NCBI GenBank assembly: GCA_907163345.1
Contig: CAJQUN010000138.1
Span: 1,364,001-1,428,000 of the forward strand
Length of the DNA stretch: 64,000 nucleotides
Source of the DNA: Haberlea rhodopensis
Taxonomy: Eukaryota > Streptophyta > Magnoliopsida > Lamiales > Gesneriaceae
Direction: 5' to 3'
Below are positions 1 to 8,978 of this stretch, piece after piece. Numbering within the stretch: the stretch's first letter is position 1; every line of letters begins with the position of its first letter. A program made the position numbers and the translations under genes. The notes below the pieces were generated by a model, which made no database searches, was not told the DNA's origin, and saw only the letters and a program-made list of their open reading frames with translations.

Positions 1-216
1 CGATCGATCGAGATTTGGGAAATCCATCTTCTTTCATTTTCTCTTCTTTTACGCCTCGATTTCGCCCGTTATCTTCATGTAAGCTCATTTCTTCCACTTC
101 CGGTCTAATTTCCTGAAACAAACGAATAAACACCAAAAAGCATAATATCATCCAGGAAAAAGTACGGAAAATGGGAAGAAATTACAGTTAAAATCACTCA
201 AAATCTAAGCCTATCA
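1..216 (-). repeat. Element A 3' LTR, truncated by window start
   Basis: It matches 6426-6641 almost base for base. The LTR begins on the minus strand with TGATAGGCTTAG at 216. One CGATCGATCG decamer remains at 1-10, matching the outermost decamer of the 5' LTR cluster. Confidence 0.9.
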
Positions 217-233
217 ACTCCCCCAAACTTAGA
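217..233 (-). other. Element A polypurine tract
   Basis: On the minus strand a purine run containing TTTGGGGGAGT directly precedes the 3' LTR. It is the expected plus-strand primer site and fixes the LTR boundary at 216/217. Confidence 0.85.
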
Positions 234-1565
234 CTTGATCGTCCTCGAGCAAGCAATAAACTCAAAAAGAAAAGTTAAACTCGATACTAAGCATGAGTCA
301 TCTTCACAACATACGTAACAACTCAGAAATCCTACTTACACATCAATAGAAGTCAATCAACATTTAACAAGAAGCAATTTCTCCTAAGTTAAACAATACA
401 TCGCAACATCGGAACGTGCGTGTGTGCTATTGTCAAACATGAGTTACATATACATCTTTAACATCAACATGTGCCATATTAACTCCTAGTCAAGATTACT
501 TTGAATTACTCTACAAGTTTACTATCCAGCACTTCTCCACTAATGTAATTGTTCCCCAGACTTGGATCAAAAGGTCTTGAAAGCTTATAACGTTAGGCCT
601 TTTGGTGTCGGCTTCAAAGAAAGGGTAGGATGAATTCAAAGAAGAGAGTATAATCATTTACAGTTCAACTATTTTTTTGAGCTTCTCTTCAACTTTTTTC
701 TAGCCTTGGCCACTTTGGGTCTTATTTTGAATTTTTCTTTTCAAGGCTTTTCTCTACATCTTTTCTTTTTTTTTCTTTGCTCATTCTTTTGTTCCTTTTG
801 AACTCATTTGCATATAACAATTCTGTGCAATGAATGAGATTCATTATACTCTCCTAGGGGTAGGTAAAAATTTTCTTTTAGGCTCAAACCAAGGTGGGTA
901 TAATGAGTTGCCAAGAATGTCGAATGGGGGTCTAATCATATGCAATGCATATACCATTCTTTTTTCAATAAGGCTCAAAAGGGGACACTAAGGAATAATA
1001 TATAACAGGTAGGCTTGAAAGGCTCAAACGGTCCAAAGATCGCCTAAATCATCTCCAAGTCTAGTTCCTAATTATAAATTTCGCCTCAAAGTGCTTTCAA
1101 CTAAACTGTAGAGTTATCTAAGATACTCAAGACTCATCATAGTTAACACAAGTTTTCAATCAAATCAATACATACTTCACTCAATCATGACTCAATAAGT
1201 GCTCAAAATATTCCTCAGTTTTGACATGTAGTTAACAAAGGATATATACAAACAAGTTAAGCATTTCCATGACTCCTATCTAGATGAGGATTAATTTCAT
1301 CATGTATTACCGTTGCAATTCCAACTCATCAATTCTCAAGAATAACTCAATCAATAGAAAAAAATTTTGTTGGTAATGCTCAAGGACGAATTAGTCTCAA
1401 CATCATGCAGTCATGCTAGGAAAAGAAACAAGACAAGTAGCAATATGTGCAAAAGCAAGATATATACAAATAATCAAAAACCCCCCCAAACTTAGCATGT
1501 GAATTGCCCTCAATGAACAAGAAAAATAAATGCAATGGCAAAGACACATACCATGACGACGATCG
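234..1565 (-). other. Element A 3' non-coding region
   Basis: No supported ORF. This A/T-rich stretch resembles, on the opposite strand, the 3' region of the Athila-type element D (about 42240-42900): both have an ACCCTCATTCGACATTCTT-like segment near runs mentioning AAAAGAATGG. It is thus the long 3' untranslated part usual for Athila/Tat elements. Short ORFs here have no recognisable content. Confidence 0.6.
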
Positions 1566-2842
1566 TCACTGATCGTCGTCCTCATCATGCTCTGGAGGGG
1601 GGACTGGGTAGTTGTGCTCCTCGCCCTGATATGGCGGAAATGGTGGGTACTCGGAAGGTGGAGGTGCATGTGGCTGGTAAGGTGCGAAATGTGGTTCCTG
1701 CGGGAACTGGAAACCTGGAAAGGCCTGGGCCATGGCAGTGTTCCATGCACTCTGATAATGCATGAACTCCATCTGACGCTGAGCTACCTGCTCATGGTCC
1801 ATCTACAATGCTCTCTGCATGCTATGAATGTCCCGCTGCATGCTGTGAATGCTCTGCTGCTCCAGGCAAATGTCTTGGAGATCCCTATGAAGAGAGTCCA
1901 AAGTAACACGTGAATGTCCTGCAGCAGAGGATGATGCTCCAGCTTGTGTAGTGTCCGAGGGTCTTCGTCGGTTCGTAGGATCAGCTACAATGATTGGTGT
2001 CTTCGGCGGGAGTAGCTCCTCGTCTCCCCCCATGTCACTCCGTATCGCTGACATAAGGCAGTGATCGTGGATGGAAACGGTAGTGCGGAGGTCGGTGGGC
2101 TACTTCCAATCTCTTGAATATGATGACTGATGATCTCACCGAAGTCCACATCCTTCCCTGAGAGGATGGCATAAACCAGGACCGCTCTATCTTTTGTCAC
2201 CTCAGAAGTGTGGGTCGATGGCATGACCCGCGAGGCGACAAATGAAAACCATGCTTGGGCCTCTGGCTTCAAATTTTTCTTTAGAACCAACTGTGGCTCT
2301 GCTTTATCATTCCTTTGCCAATCCACTCCCGTCTTGCCAATGACTGTCAATACCTCATCGTAGTCGATCCTGCTGTTCTTGAACGATTGGTATTCACAGT
2401 TGTGAATGAAAGGCATCCGGTGAATATTATTGATTGTGGCTCGATCCGCCAACACATCTTTCCCTCGAACATAAACACTTACTCGGTGCCCTGGTTGAAC
2501 AGCTCGAAGATTTGTATAGAACTCCCTCACCAGTGGCACCACAGTATCAATCGGTGCCTGAACGAATTGAAACCACCCTTTTCGGCGTACTGTCCTAATG
2601 ACAGGACACTCCAATTTATCCAAGCTCATTCCCCTTTCACGGCTCAGGGGTTTCTTATGGTAGATGGGGTATAACTCAGCAATCTTGGCATTGAGAAACT
2701 TCTGTTCATCATAAACTGGCTCAGAAACAGTGGCCTCTGCCTGCTTTTGCTTCTGGGAAGCTTCCGCCTGCTTTGACCTCTTTCTGGATGACATTTTCTT
2801 GCCAACTGATTCCCAACTAATACAATTCAATTCAACTAACAC
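1566..2842 (-). pseudogene. Element A ORF2, putative plant transposon protein domain, frameshifted
   Basis: The first 270 residues include FYTNLRAVQPGHRVSVYVRG, followed by a stretch ending RAVLVYAILSGKDVDFGEII. This is the style of the 'putative plant transposon protein' domain (Pfam PF20167 as I recall it) found in Athila/Tat derivatives; its biochemical role is unknown. The likely start is the methionine of MSSRKRSKQ at 2794, because the preceding 16 residues look like leader. The frame is lost in a run of six G (minus strand, near 2030), then continues in another frame through LLPPKTPIIVADPTNRRRP to a stop at 1803-1805. The same frame runs on to a proline-rich, acidic tail ending at 1566. 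So it is about 410 codons with one +1 frameshift and one stop. It occupies the place where pol would be expected. Confidence 0.72.
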
Positions 2843-3637
2843 CCCACAACACTGTCAATCCGACACCCTTCACTACCACAAAACTTCCTCCAAATTTAAA
2901 TCTTTCCTAACCCACTTCTACTACAATTCAAAACTTAGCACCAAAAGATAAAATCTTTGAGAATTAGAAACCAATTACCGCTTAAAAATCCGATCTTGTG
3001 AATGTTTGGCACTTGGCTTGGAATTCTCCTTTTGATGCACTTCTACCCAATCGGCCTTGCAATTCTTCAAATCTGAAACGAAAATCTCATTAGAATGAAG
3101 ATTACTTCTTAGAGTTGAAGTAATTTGAAATTTGATGAACAAAATGAGGAGATTAGATGAATGGATTTGAAAGAGGCGGCTAGGGCTTTTGTTTTTTTAG
3201 AGGAGAAAAATTGAGTTGGAAAGTGATGGATGCTGCGTCTGTGCCCTTGTTTTTTTTCAAATTTTTCTCTAGCTCGATCGATCGGAAAATTCTCGATCGA
3301 TCGAGCGAGGCAGTAAGCACAATGTCATTTTAAAAATTCGGGCGATCGATCGAGATTTCCACCGATCGATCGCCAACAGCAGCAAACAAAATTTGAAAAT
3401 TCTTTTTTTTTTTTTTTTTCTCCACATCTTTCTCTCGGATTGCCTCGCCTATAACCAACTTGCTCTTGCTTTCACATCTGCAATAGAAAATACACGAATT
3501 CCTTCCCAGACAAACTCAAAAACAAACAAACTAACAAAAACTCAACAAAACAAGAAATCAAAAACAAAACTCAAGGAAAGAAAAACGGAAGTTCTTAATT
3601 TATAGTCCCAAGCTGGACTGTCACCTCCTTGTCTTCA
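2843..3637 (-). promoter_or_regulatory. Non-coding segment between A gag and ORF2, possible internal promoter and leader
   Basis: The segment replaces pol. On the minus strand it holds a TATAAATT box at 3604-3597, 34 bases after the gag stop, then a T/C-rich stretch, an 18-base A run (plus-strand T run at about 3402-3419), four CGATCGATCG decamers, and a pyrimidine-rich stretch with the AGCCCTAGCCGCC motif common in plant 5' untranslated regions, before ORF2. The layout looks like a separate promoter and leader for ORF2. That is inference; no transcript data are available. An intron in this leader (acceptor-like TTTCAG near 3078) is possible. Confidence 0.4.
3274..3372. repeat. CGATCGATCG cluster inside element A (two pairs)
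   Basis: Four perfect decamers lie at 3274-3283, 3294-3303, 3343-3352 and 3363-3372. Both pairs have a 20-bp pitch. The segment between pairs contains CGAGCGAGGCAGT, the word that follows decamer pairs in the LTRs. Confidence 0.95.
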
Positions 3638-4831
3638 TCAATTTGATGGCTCCTTCGGATTCTTTACAGAATCACTCGGGAGCGTACCTTGCGTCCTCCC
3701 AGATATCAACATGGCCAACTGCCCTATCTGCACTTCCAAATTTTTAATAGATGCATCCTGATTCTGCATCCTCACCTCCGTTGATGAAATCAGCTTTGCC
3801 ATCAATTCCTCCATACTCGGCTTTTGTGTGAACCCGGCCTGCGGTTGAGGGTTCAACACATTTTCTTGATTCGACCACCTCAAATTCGGGTGGTTCCTCC
3901 ACGGTTGGTTGTAATTCGAGTAGGAATTATTGGTTGGCCTGTTACCTACAAAATTAACAGCTTCAACGGATTGGTTAAATTGATTACCTGCCTGGCACTC
4001 GATGCTAGGATGACCGCCTCCACACAGCTCACAGAAAATAGTTTGGGCCTGCATTGCTGCTGCTCCCATGCTGTCTATCTTCCGGTTCATGGCTTCTAAT
4101 TGAGCCGAAAGAGCAGTGATCTCGTCCACTTGATGGACCCCCATTGGTTTCTGTGGCGTGCTCCTCTCAGATTGCCACTGATAACTGTTGCACGCCATTT
4201 CCTCCAACAAGCTATATGCTTCTTCCGGCGTCTTTCTCATTATGGATCCCCCAGATGCTGCATCAATCATGGAACGGTTAGCAGAAAATAAACCGTTATA
4301 GAACGTTTGTACCTGTAGCCATATGGGTAGACCATGGTGTGGGCATCTCCTCAACAACTCCTTAAACCGATCCCACGCTTCGTATAAAGTCTCGGGGTCA
4401 AACTGACCAAAAGTCGTGATATCGTTCCGCATCTTCGCCGTCTTGGAAGGGGGAAAGTACTTTGACAAAAACGCCTTTGTCATCCCCTCCCATGTTGTTA
4501 TAGAACCTGCAGGTAAAGAATTCAACCATGCCTTAGCTTTGTCTCGTAATGAAAAGGGAAAGAGTCTTAACCTGATGGCGTCGTCAGAGACGCCATTGTG
4601 TTTGAATGTATCACAAATCTCCAAAAAGTTGGAGATGTGATTATTCGGATCATCTGTAGCTGCTCCCCCGAACATCACTGAGTGCTGAATCATTTGTATG
4701 ATTGCCGGCTTGATCTCAAAATTGTTTGCTTGAATCGTCGGCCTCGTAATACTCGACAACGATCCATGAAATGCGGGTTGTGCAAAGTCCATCATCGATC
4801 TAGGGTGCTGTGCTTCGTTATTGTCAGCCAT
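3638..4831 (-). CDS. gag: Element A Gag, Athila/Tat type
   Basis: This intact 397-residue ORF encodes the capsid/nucleocapsid protein that packages element RNA into cytoplasmic particles. The capsid core, about residues 45-220, shows the plant gypsy retrotransposon Gag signature (AWLNSLPAGSITTWEGMTKA, then FLSKYFPPSKT). One zinc knuckle-like CELCGGGHPSIEC lies near residue 265, followed by the asparagine-rich NYNQPWRNHPN stretch typical of Athila/Tat Gag. The start at 4831 (MADNNEAQ) is 252 bases inside the primer binding site. The C terminus ends at ...NPKEPSN, the point where related elements run into protease, so the polyprotein is cut exactly at the gag/pol border. The lack of any stop or frameshift suggests recent activity. 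Confidence 0.85.
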   Translation of the reverse strand: MADNNEAQHPRSMMDFAQPAFHGSLSSITRPTIQANNFEIKPAIIQMIQHSVMFGGAATDDPNNHISNFLEICDTFKHNGVSDDAIRLRLFPFSLRDKAKAWLNSLPAGSITTWEGMTKAFLSKYFPPSKTAKMRNDITTFGQFDPETLYEAWDRFKELLRRCPHHGLPIWLQVQTFYNGLFSANRSMIDAASGGSIMRKTPEEAYSLLEEMACNSYQWQSERSTPQKPMGVHQVDEITALSAQLEAMNRKIDSMGAAAMQAQTIFCELCGGGHPSIECQAGNQFNQSVEAVNFVGNRPTNNSYSNYNQPWRNHPNLRWSNQENVLNPQPQAGFTQKPSMEELMAKLISSTEVRMQNQDASIKNLEVQIGQLAMLISGRTQGTLPSDSVKNPKEPSN

Positions 4832-5083
4832 TTCTCGAGCTTCTCGTAATCTTCTTAGTAACGTTCTCTCTATCTATGGATCAAACGGCTCGAGAAAGGG
4901 TTCCTCTCTTCTATGCATGCACTAAAGAACCGATTCCTGTACAAAATAGACAAAAGGAGACAACAAAATGCACAAAGTTATTCACAAAGATCAACAAAAG
5001 AAAATAAAGAAAACAAAAATGCAATAATAAAAGAATTGGCTAAATTACAATTAACTAATCTCGTATGATATTATACAGATTAG

Positions 5084-5101
5084 TCCCCGGCAACGGCGCC
5101 A
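5084..5101 (-). other. Element A primer binding site, tRNA-Asp
   Basis: The minus strand reads TGGCGCCGTTGCCGGGGA, the 18-base complement of the 3' end of plant tRNA-Asp and the standard Athila/Tat primer site. Six bases (AGTTTT) separate it from the LTR end at 5108. The 252 bases from here to gag show no further feature. Confidence 0.93.
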
Positions 5102-5107
5102 AAAACT

Positions 5108-6641
5108 TGACCGCTTTATTTTTAAACAAAAGATATTTCAAAGAATGGGTTGAAGCGATTCTACCGCAAGTGCACGGTTGTCAAGTTTTAGTATAGTGAA
5201 AATTAAGTACAGGTTGTCGAATCCACAGGGACTAACGTATAAGTACCAAATAAGATTAATAAAATTATATTTAGCCTACGATAAAAGAGGTTTGATTAAC
5301 TAAAGCTAGATTAAACTAAAGAATAAAGATTAAACTAGAAACAAAGAATATAATGGTTCCGGAAATGCGAAGGTAAGTCACTCGAGAAAATTACCAAGCT
5401 CGTCGTTCGATTATATTATCTCTACTGACTCAACGGAATTCTCAAATTATCACTCAATTGATTTTAAAGGTGAAAGGTTTTCACTATTATTCGATACACT
5501 CTCTCGAGCTGTAACGAAACTAACAATAAATTAGAATAAGTCACTCTCGTGCACCTATTTACTAATTCAAAGTTGCTTAAATTATCAAAACCTTATAACT
5601 CTAAATCTTTCGATTTCAAGTTCTCACATATGCGATATCATCTCTCGATCTCAATCGTGACATACATCATAAATTAATGGAGCGTGTTACAACGTTATCT
5701 CTCGATCTCGGTTGTAACTCTCAAATTCAATCAAAGCTAGCTAGACTTTGATCTACACATGCAATCAATCTATGAACAATAAATATCAATGCGCTCAAAT
5801 ACCAATGAATCAATATATCAAACACAACGAACTAAAACTTCAATAATATAAACCAAATTCAATTCAATTCAAATACAGATGAGTTTAATTGTCTCTCGAC
5901 CTCAAAAACATCAAATGAAAATGAAAATCGAATAAACTAAGGTTCAGAAATACGATAAACGATGGATGAATCCGTGCGTTGCACCGTAATTTCTTCTCTT
6001 GTTCCTTCCTTGCACTCCGGAAGAGATTGGCTCGACTTTGGACGAAGAACGGAGATTGGATCTCCTTGGCGGCGTTGGGCTGCGGCTCCTTGACCTAGAA
6101 ATCGTCTGAAAAATTGGTCTAATATCGTCTGTCCTTTGAAATGGATCAAAACTCCCGCTTAAAAGCCCCAAATAAAATCTTCAGATTTCGCGTCTCGATC
6201 GATCGAGATTTTCACCGATCGATCGGTGCACTGTTCACGTCAGCCTTTTGTACTTCACTGCCTCGCTCGATCGATCGAGAATTTCCACCGATCGATCGAG
6301 ATTTCTCAAAATTTGTTGCTGAGGTTACTGCCTCGCTCGATCGATCGAGATTTCCATCGATCGATCGAGCCTTCAAAAAATCTGATTCTCGCTTCTGGCT
6401 GGCTCGATCGATCGAGAATAAATCTCGATCGATCGAGATTTGGGAAATCCATCTTCTTTCATTTTCTCTTCTTTTACGCCTCGATTTCGCCCGTTATCTT
6501 CATGTAAGCTCATTTCTTCCACTTCCGGTCTAATTTCCTGAAACAAACGAATAAACACCAAAAAGCATAATATCATCTAGGAAAAAGTACGGAAAATGGG
6601 AAGAAATTACAGTTAAAATCACTCAAAATCTAAGCCTATCA
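5108..6641 (-). repeat. Element A 5' LTR
   Basis: This 1534-bp LTR starts TGATAGGCTTAG at 6641 and ends ...GGTCA at 5108, next to the tRNA-Asp site. Its inner end carries the GTGCACTTGCGGTAGAATCG-like motif common next to the PBS in this lineage. The decamer cluster 6196-6435 lies in its first quarter as transcribed. Confidence 0.87.
6196..6435. repeat. CGATCGATCG cluster in element A LTR (eight decamers)
   Basis: Perfect decamers start at 6196, 6216, 6268, 6289, 6338, 6358, 6404 and 6426: four pairs with pitches of 20, 21, 20 and 22 bp. CTGCCTCGCT (complement AGCGAGGCAG) precedes two of the pairs on the plus strand. Confidence 0.97.
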
Positions 6642-6642
6642 G

Positions 6643-6884
6643 TACGATAGGGTGATTACTTATGGCCCTACTTGCTTTGACGATGCACTCTCACGGGCTG
6701 AGCTAGCCGAACTGGGAGTGGGTGCATACCCTGATGTTGTACCACCGCCAGCACCCCCTCAGAAATCCACTCATGATAATTTGAAGCCAAGGGGTGAGCA
6801 GTTCAAATCAAGAGGAAACACATCGGCGTCAAGGTTCAGTGGTAAGAGGTCCGACAATAGATGGAAGGGGAACCGAAGGAGTGA
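6643..6884 (+). pseudogene. gag: Element B Gag, middle fragment
   Basis: About 80 codons, beginning YDRVITYGPTCFDDALSRAE and ending in an Arg/Ser/Asn-rich linker. They align residue by residue with the intact Gag of element H (residues about 192-272), covering the end of the capsid domain and the basic linker. The 5' side is cut by element A at 6641/6642; the 3' side is cut by S1 at 6884/6885. The reading frame resumes at 8979 after S1 and one copy of AGTGA are discounted, so the S1 insertion did not damage other sequence. No independent function. Confidence 0.88.
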
Positions 6885-7413
6885 TGTGATATCCCCGAAA
6901 TAATTAATTGCATTTTGGACGTTAATTATGTTTATGCGATATTATGGTGATAATTAGATTATATGTTGGGACTAATTATCTTGGTACAATGCTTGTCACA
7001 TGGTAGGAGTGACCCGGTAGAGCATTTCGGGGTGCATGTTGTACATGTGAGGAATCTTGGGTGTTAAAATGGTTTTAATGATATGGGTTGTGTTTATTTG
7101 GGAAAACATGATTTTAATAGGGATTTTGATGCATTGTGGTAAAATGCTTTTAAAATATCATGTTGAGGTATTTTCTATATCATGCTTGTGTCTTGATACA
7201 CATTTAAAAACCATATCATGGCATGAGCCACTTGCATACCCCCTTTACATCACATCACCCTCTCCTTATCAGCTTTTGCCCCAAAACCTCATCCATCCAT
7301 CTTATCTCTTGCAAGAATACTTTCCATTTTCGTTTCTACATCTAAAGGAAAGGGGAAAACTTAGTGAAAGGGTTCATTTGGTGTTTTCTTGCTAGAAACT
7401 TGGAGCTCAAAGG

Positions 7414-7956
7414 GTAAGCTACCAACTTGGTTGAGTTTTGTTGAGTTTTGGTTGATTTATAGCTTGTTTTTGAGGTTAAATGAATGGATCTTGGTTCATC
7501 TTGTTGGTCATGATGGGAGATGTCTTTTAAGGTGGTTTTTGTGGGTATATGTTGAGCATGGTGGTTGTTCTTGGTTGTGCTTGTGTATAGGTGAGGTTGG
7601 AAGCTCATTTAAGGAAATTTCTCGCGTGAACAGGGCGTCTCGATCGATCGGAAAATGGGTCCGATCGATCGAGCAAGGCAGTGTCTGCCCAAGGCGAGGA
7701 ATAGCTTACCGATCGATCGAGATTTTGTCCCGATCGATCGGTGTGTGTAATCTCGATCGATCGAGATAAACTCTCGATCGATCGGCGGAGGCAGTACTTG
7801 GATGCCTGTTTTCCTTCACTTGGCGATCGATCGGGACTTGGGGCCGATCGATCGGAAGGTTTATAAATGTGAATGTTGGGATTTTGTTCTAAATATTGAT
7901 GTTTTTGGTAATGGTTCAATTATGGGTTTCTAATATGGATTCATGTGATTATGTAG
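7414..7956 (+). other. Candidate LTR intron in S1
   Basis: Donor GG|GTAAGCT at 7414; acceptor ATTATGTAG|AACCATC at 7956. The acceptor side is preceded by T-rich sequence and is conserved in six LTRs of this window. The 543-bp interval contains the complete decamer module. LTR H shows the two flanks fused without this interval. Confidence 0.7.
7641..7854. repeat. CGATCGATCG module in S1 (four pairs, pitch exactly 21 bp)
   Basis: Decamers start at 7641/7662, 7710/7731, 7754/7775 and 7824/7845. Every pair has a 21-bp pitch. AGGCAGT follows pairs 1 and 3. Because the decamer is its own reverse complement, each pair can fold as a 10-12 bp stem with an 11-base loop. Confidence 0.97.
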
Positions 7957-8060
7957 AACCATCTCAGGTAGCCACACAACAAAGGAGATAAAGTTCCACA
8001 ATATCTCCACTTTTGGAACCAAGGTACGTAGTGAGACGTACGAGCATCGGACGGTAAAAC
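7957..8060 (+). promoter_or_regulatory. Conserved post-intron block of chromovirus LTRs
   Basis: About 100 bp begin at the acceptor (AACCATCTCAGG), then AAGGAGATAAAGTTCC, a TCTCCACTTTTGGAA segment, AAGGTACGTAGTGAGACGTA and GCATCGGACGGTAAAAC. The same block occurs at about 13732-13835, 15050-15155 (-), 40460-40563 (-), 47761-47865, 57211-57315 and 61715-61815 (-). It is the best conserved part of LTRs that otherwise differ. AAGGTACGTA looks like a second splice donor. The role is unknown. Confidence 0.7.
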
Positions 8061-8264
8061 GTATCTATTACGCTTTGTATTGATTATGCACTATGGTTGT
8101 GCACATAGAATTGATTATGCATTGTGGTTGCATATGGGGTAATGTTTATACATCATGGATTGTATACATGATTGATCAGGCATTTTGGTTGCATGTGTAT
8201 ATTGGATGCATTGTTGCATGTGATTGTGAGTCAGGAAGTATATTCCAGTAATGAAGAATACTTA

Positions 8265-8460
8265 CAGCTAGTGGCGTAGCGATGTGAATACTTGCCGCTG
8301 TCATACCGTAGCGATGAGAGAATATTTGCCGCTAATATGAAGCGAAGAACACGACCGCTGTCATATTTATAGCGAGGGATATTAGTGCCGCTGGTATTGT
8401 CTTAAGCGAGGGGTATTTCCGCTGTCATGATAACGCGAGGGGTATTATGCCACTGATATA
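8265..8460 (+). repeat. Degenerate tandem array, GCCGCTGTCAT / AGCGAGGGGTAT type, in S1
   Basis: Irregular units of about 30-40 bp alternate TTGCCGCTGTCAT with AGCGAGG(GGTAT). The same array type sits at the same relative position in LTR C (40066-40270, minus) and LTR H (about 57470-57640). Confidence 0.75.
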
Positions 8461-8782
8461 ATAAGACTCGGGATTGAACACGGCATATATATGGGAATCG
8501 GTGCATGTCATGACATACATTGTTGGTAATATAATCTACTGATTGTCATTTGGTACAGGGATAACCCAAGGGAGCATTTTAAATGTGTTACATACAGGAA
8601 GTGAATCACATTTATAATTATGCATTTGAATTGCTGTCATATCGTTGTGTATATGATTTTATACATGCTCATGGTTTTGGGGTTGTTTCTGTAGGTACTT
8701 TTGGGCGGAAGGGCTAAGGCGAGTTGGTGCAGTGAGCTAGTGCGGAGTGCTCTTGTAGCAGACACATTCTTTTGTATAGTAT

Positions 8783-8797
8783 CTACTCTAGGAGTAG
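8783..8797 (+). other. Conserved LTR hairpin CTACTC-TAG-GAGTAG
   Basis: A 6-bp stem with a 3-base loop lies about 175 bp before the LTR end. The same hairpin is in B (14544-14558), L (48889-48903), H (57986-58000, loop CAG), G (60618-60632) and O (63976-63990); C has a decayed version near 21994. It may mark the RNA 3' end region. Confidence 0.7.
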
Positions 8798-8978
8798 TGT
8801 AAAACTATAGGATTAACATTCATAGTTAAGAATGTAATTAATCCATTTTGGATCTTTATTTTGGCACTGTAATTTATTAGCTCAGAGCATCGACACAACC
8901 TTTATACTCTGTTTATGCATGGAAATTTTTAATTACGCCTTTAGTCCGCACTTAAGGAACTAGGGTCCTTACAAGTGA

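Larger units (their letters stand above)
1..6641 (-). mobile_element. Element A: non-autonomous Athila/Tat-type Ty3/gypsy retrotransposon
   Basis: Read on the minus strand the parts are in retrotransposon order: 5' LTR (6641-5108), tRNA-Asp primer binding site (5101-5084), gag (4831-3638), a second ORF (2842-1566), a polypurine tract (233-217) and a 3' LTR cut by the window start (216-1). The 3' LTR piece is nearly identical to the matching end of the 5' LTR. Protease, reverse transcriptase, RNase H and integrase are all absent; about 800 bp of non-coding DNA separates gag from the second ORF. It would therefore depend on enzymes from a related element. It interrupts the gag of element B; the 5 bases GTACG at 6642-6646 are the predicted target duplication, whose partner lies outside the window. 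Confidence 0.88.
6885..8973 (+). mobile_element. Solo LTR S1 (chromovirus type)
   Basis: The 2089-bp LTR runs from TGTGATATCCCCG to TAGGGTCCTTACA and is flanked by perfect 5-bp duplications AGTGA (6880-6884 and 8974-8978). No internal region is present, so it is the product of LTR-LTR recombination. It resembles the LTRs of C and H: same start, same conserved block after the intron, same GCCGCTGTCAT array, same end. It carries a candidate intron (7414-7956), the decamer module (7641-7854), the array (about 8265-8460) and a 3' hairpin (8783-8797). Confidence 0.95.

Noticed and set aside
2315..2674. 119-codon plus-strand ORF opposite ORF2 of A
   Set aside because: It is the shadow of the minus-strand ORF2, which carries the recognisable domain.
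7605..7919. ORFs rich in DRS/RSI through the decamer clusters (also at 6141-6576, 15173-15539, 47370-47615, 61846-62233)
   Set aside because: CGATCGATCG is open in all frames and gives the same peptide word repeatedly on both strands; there is no other protein character.
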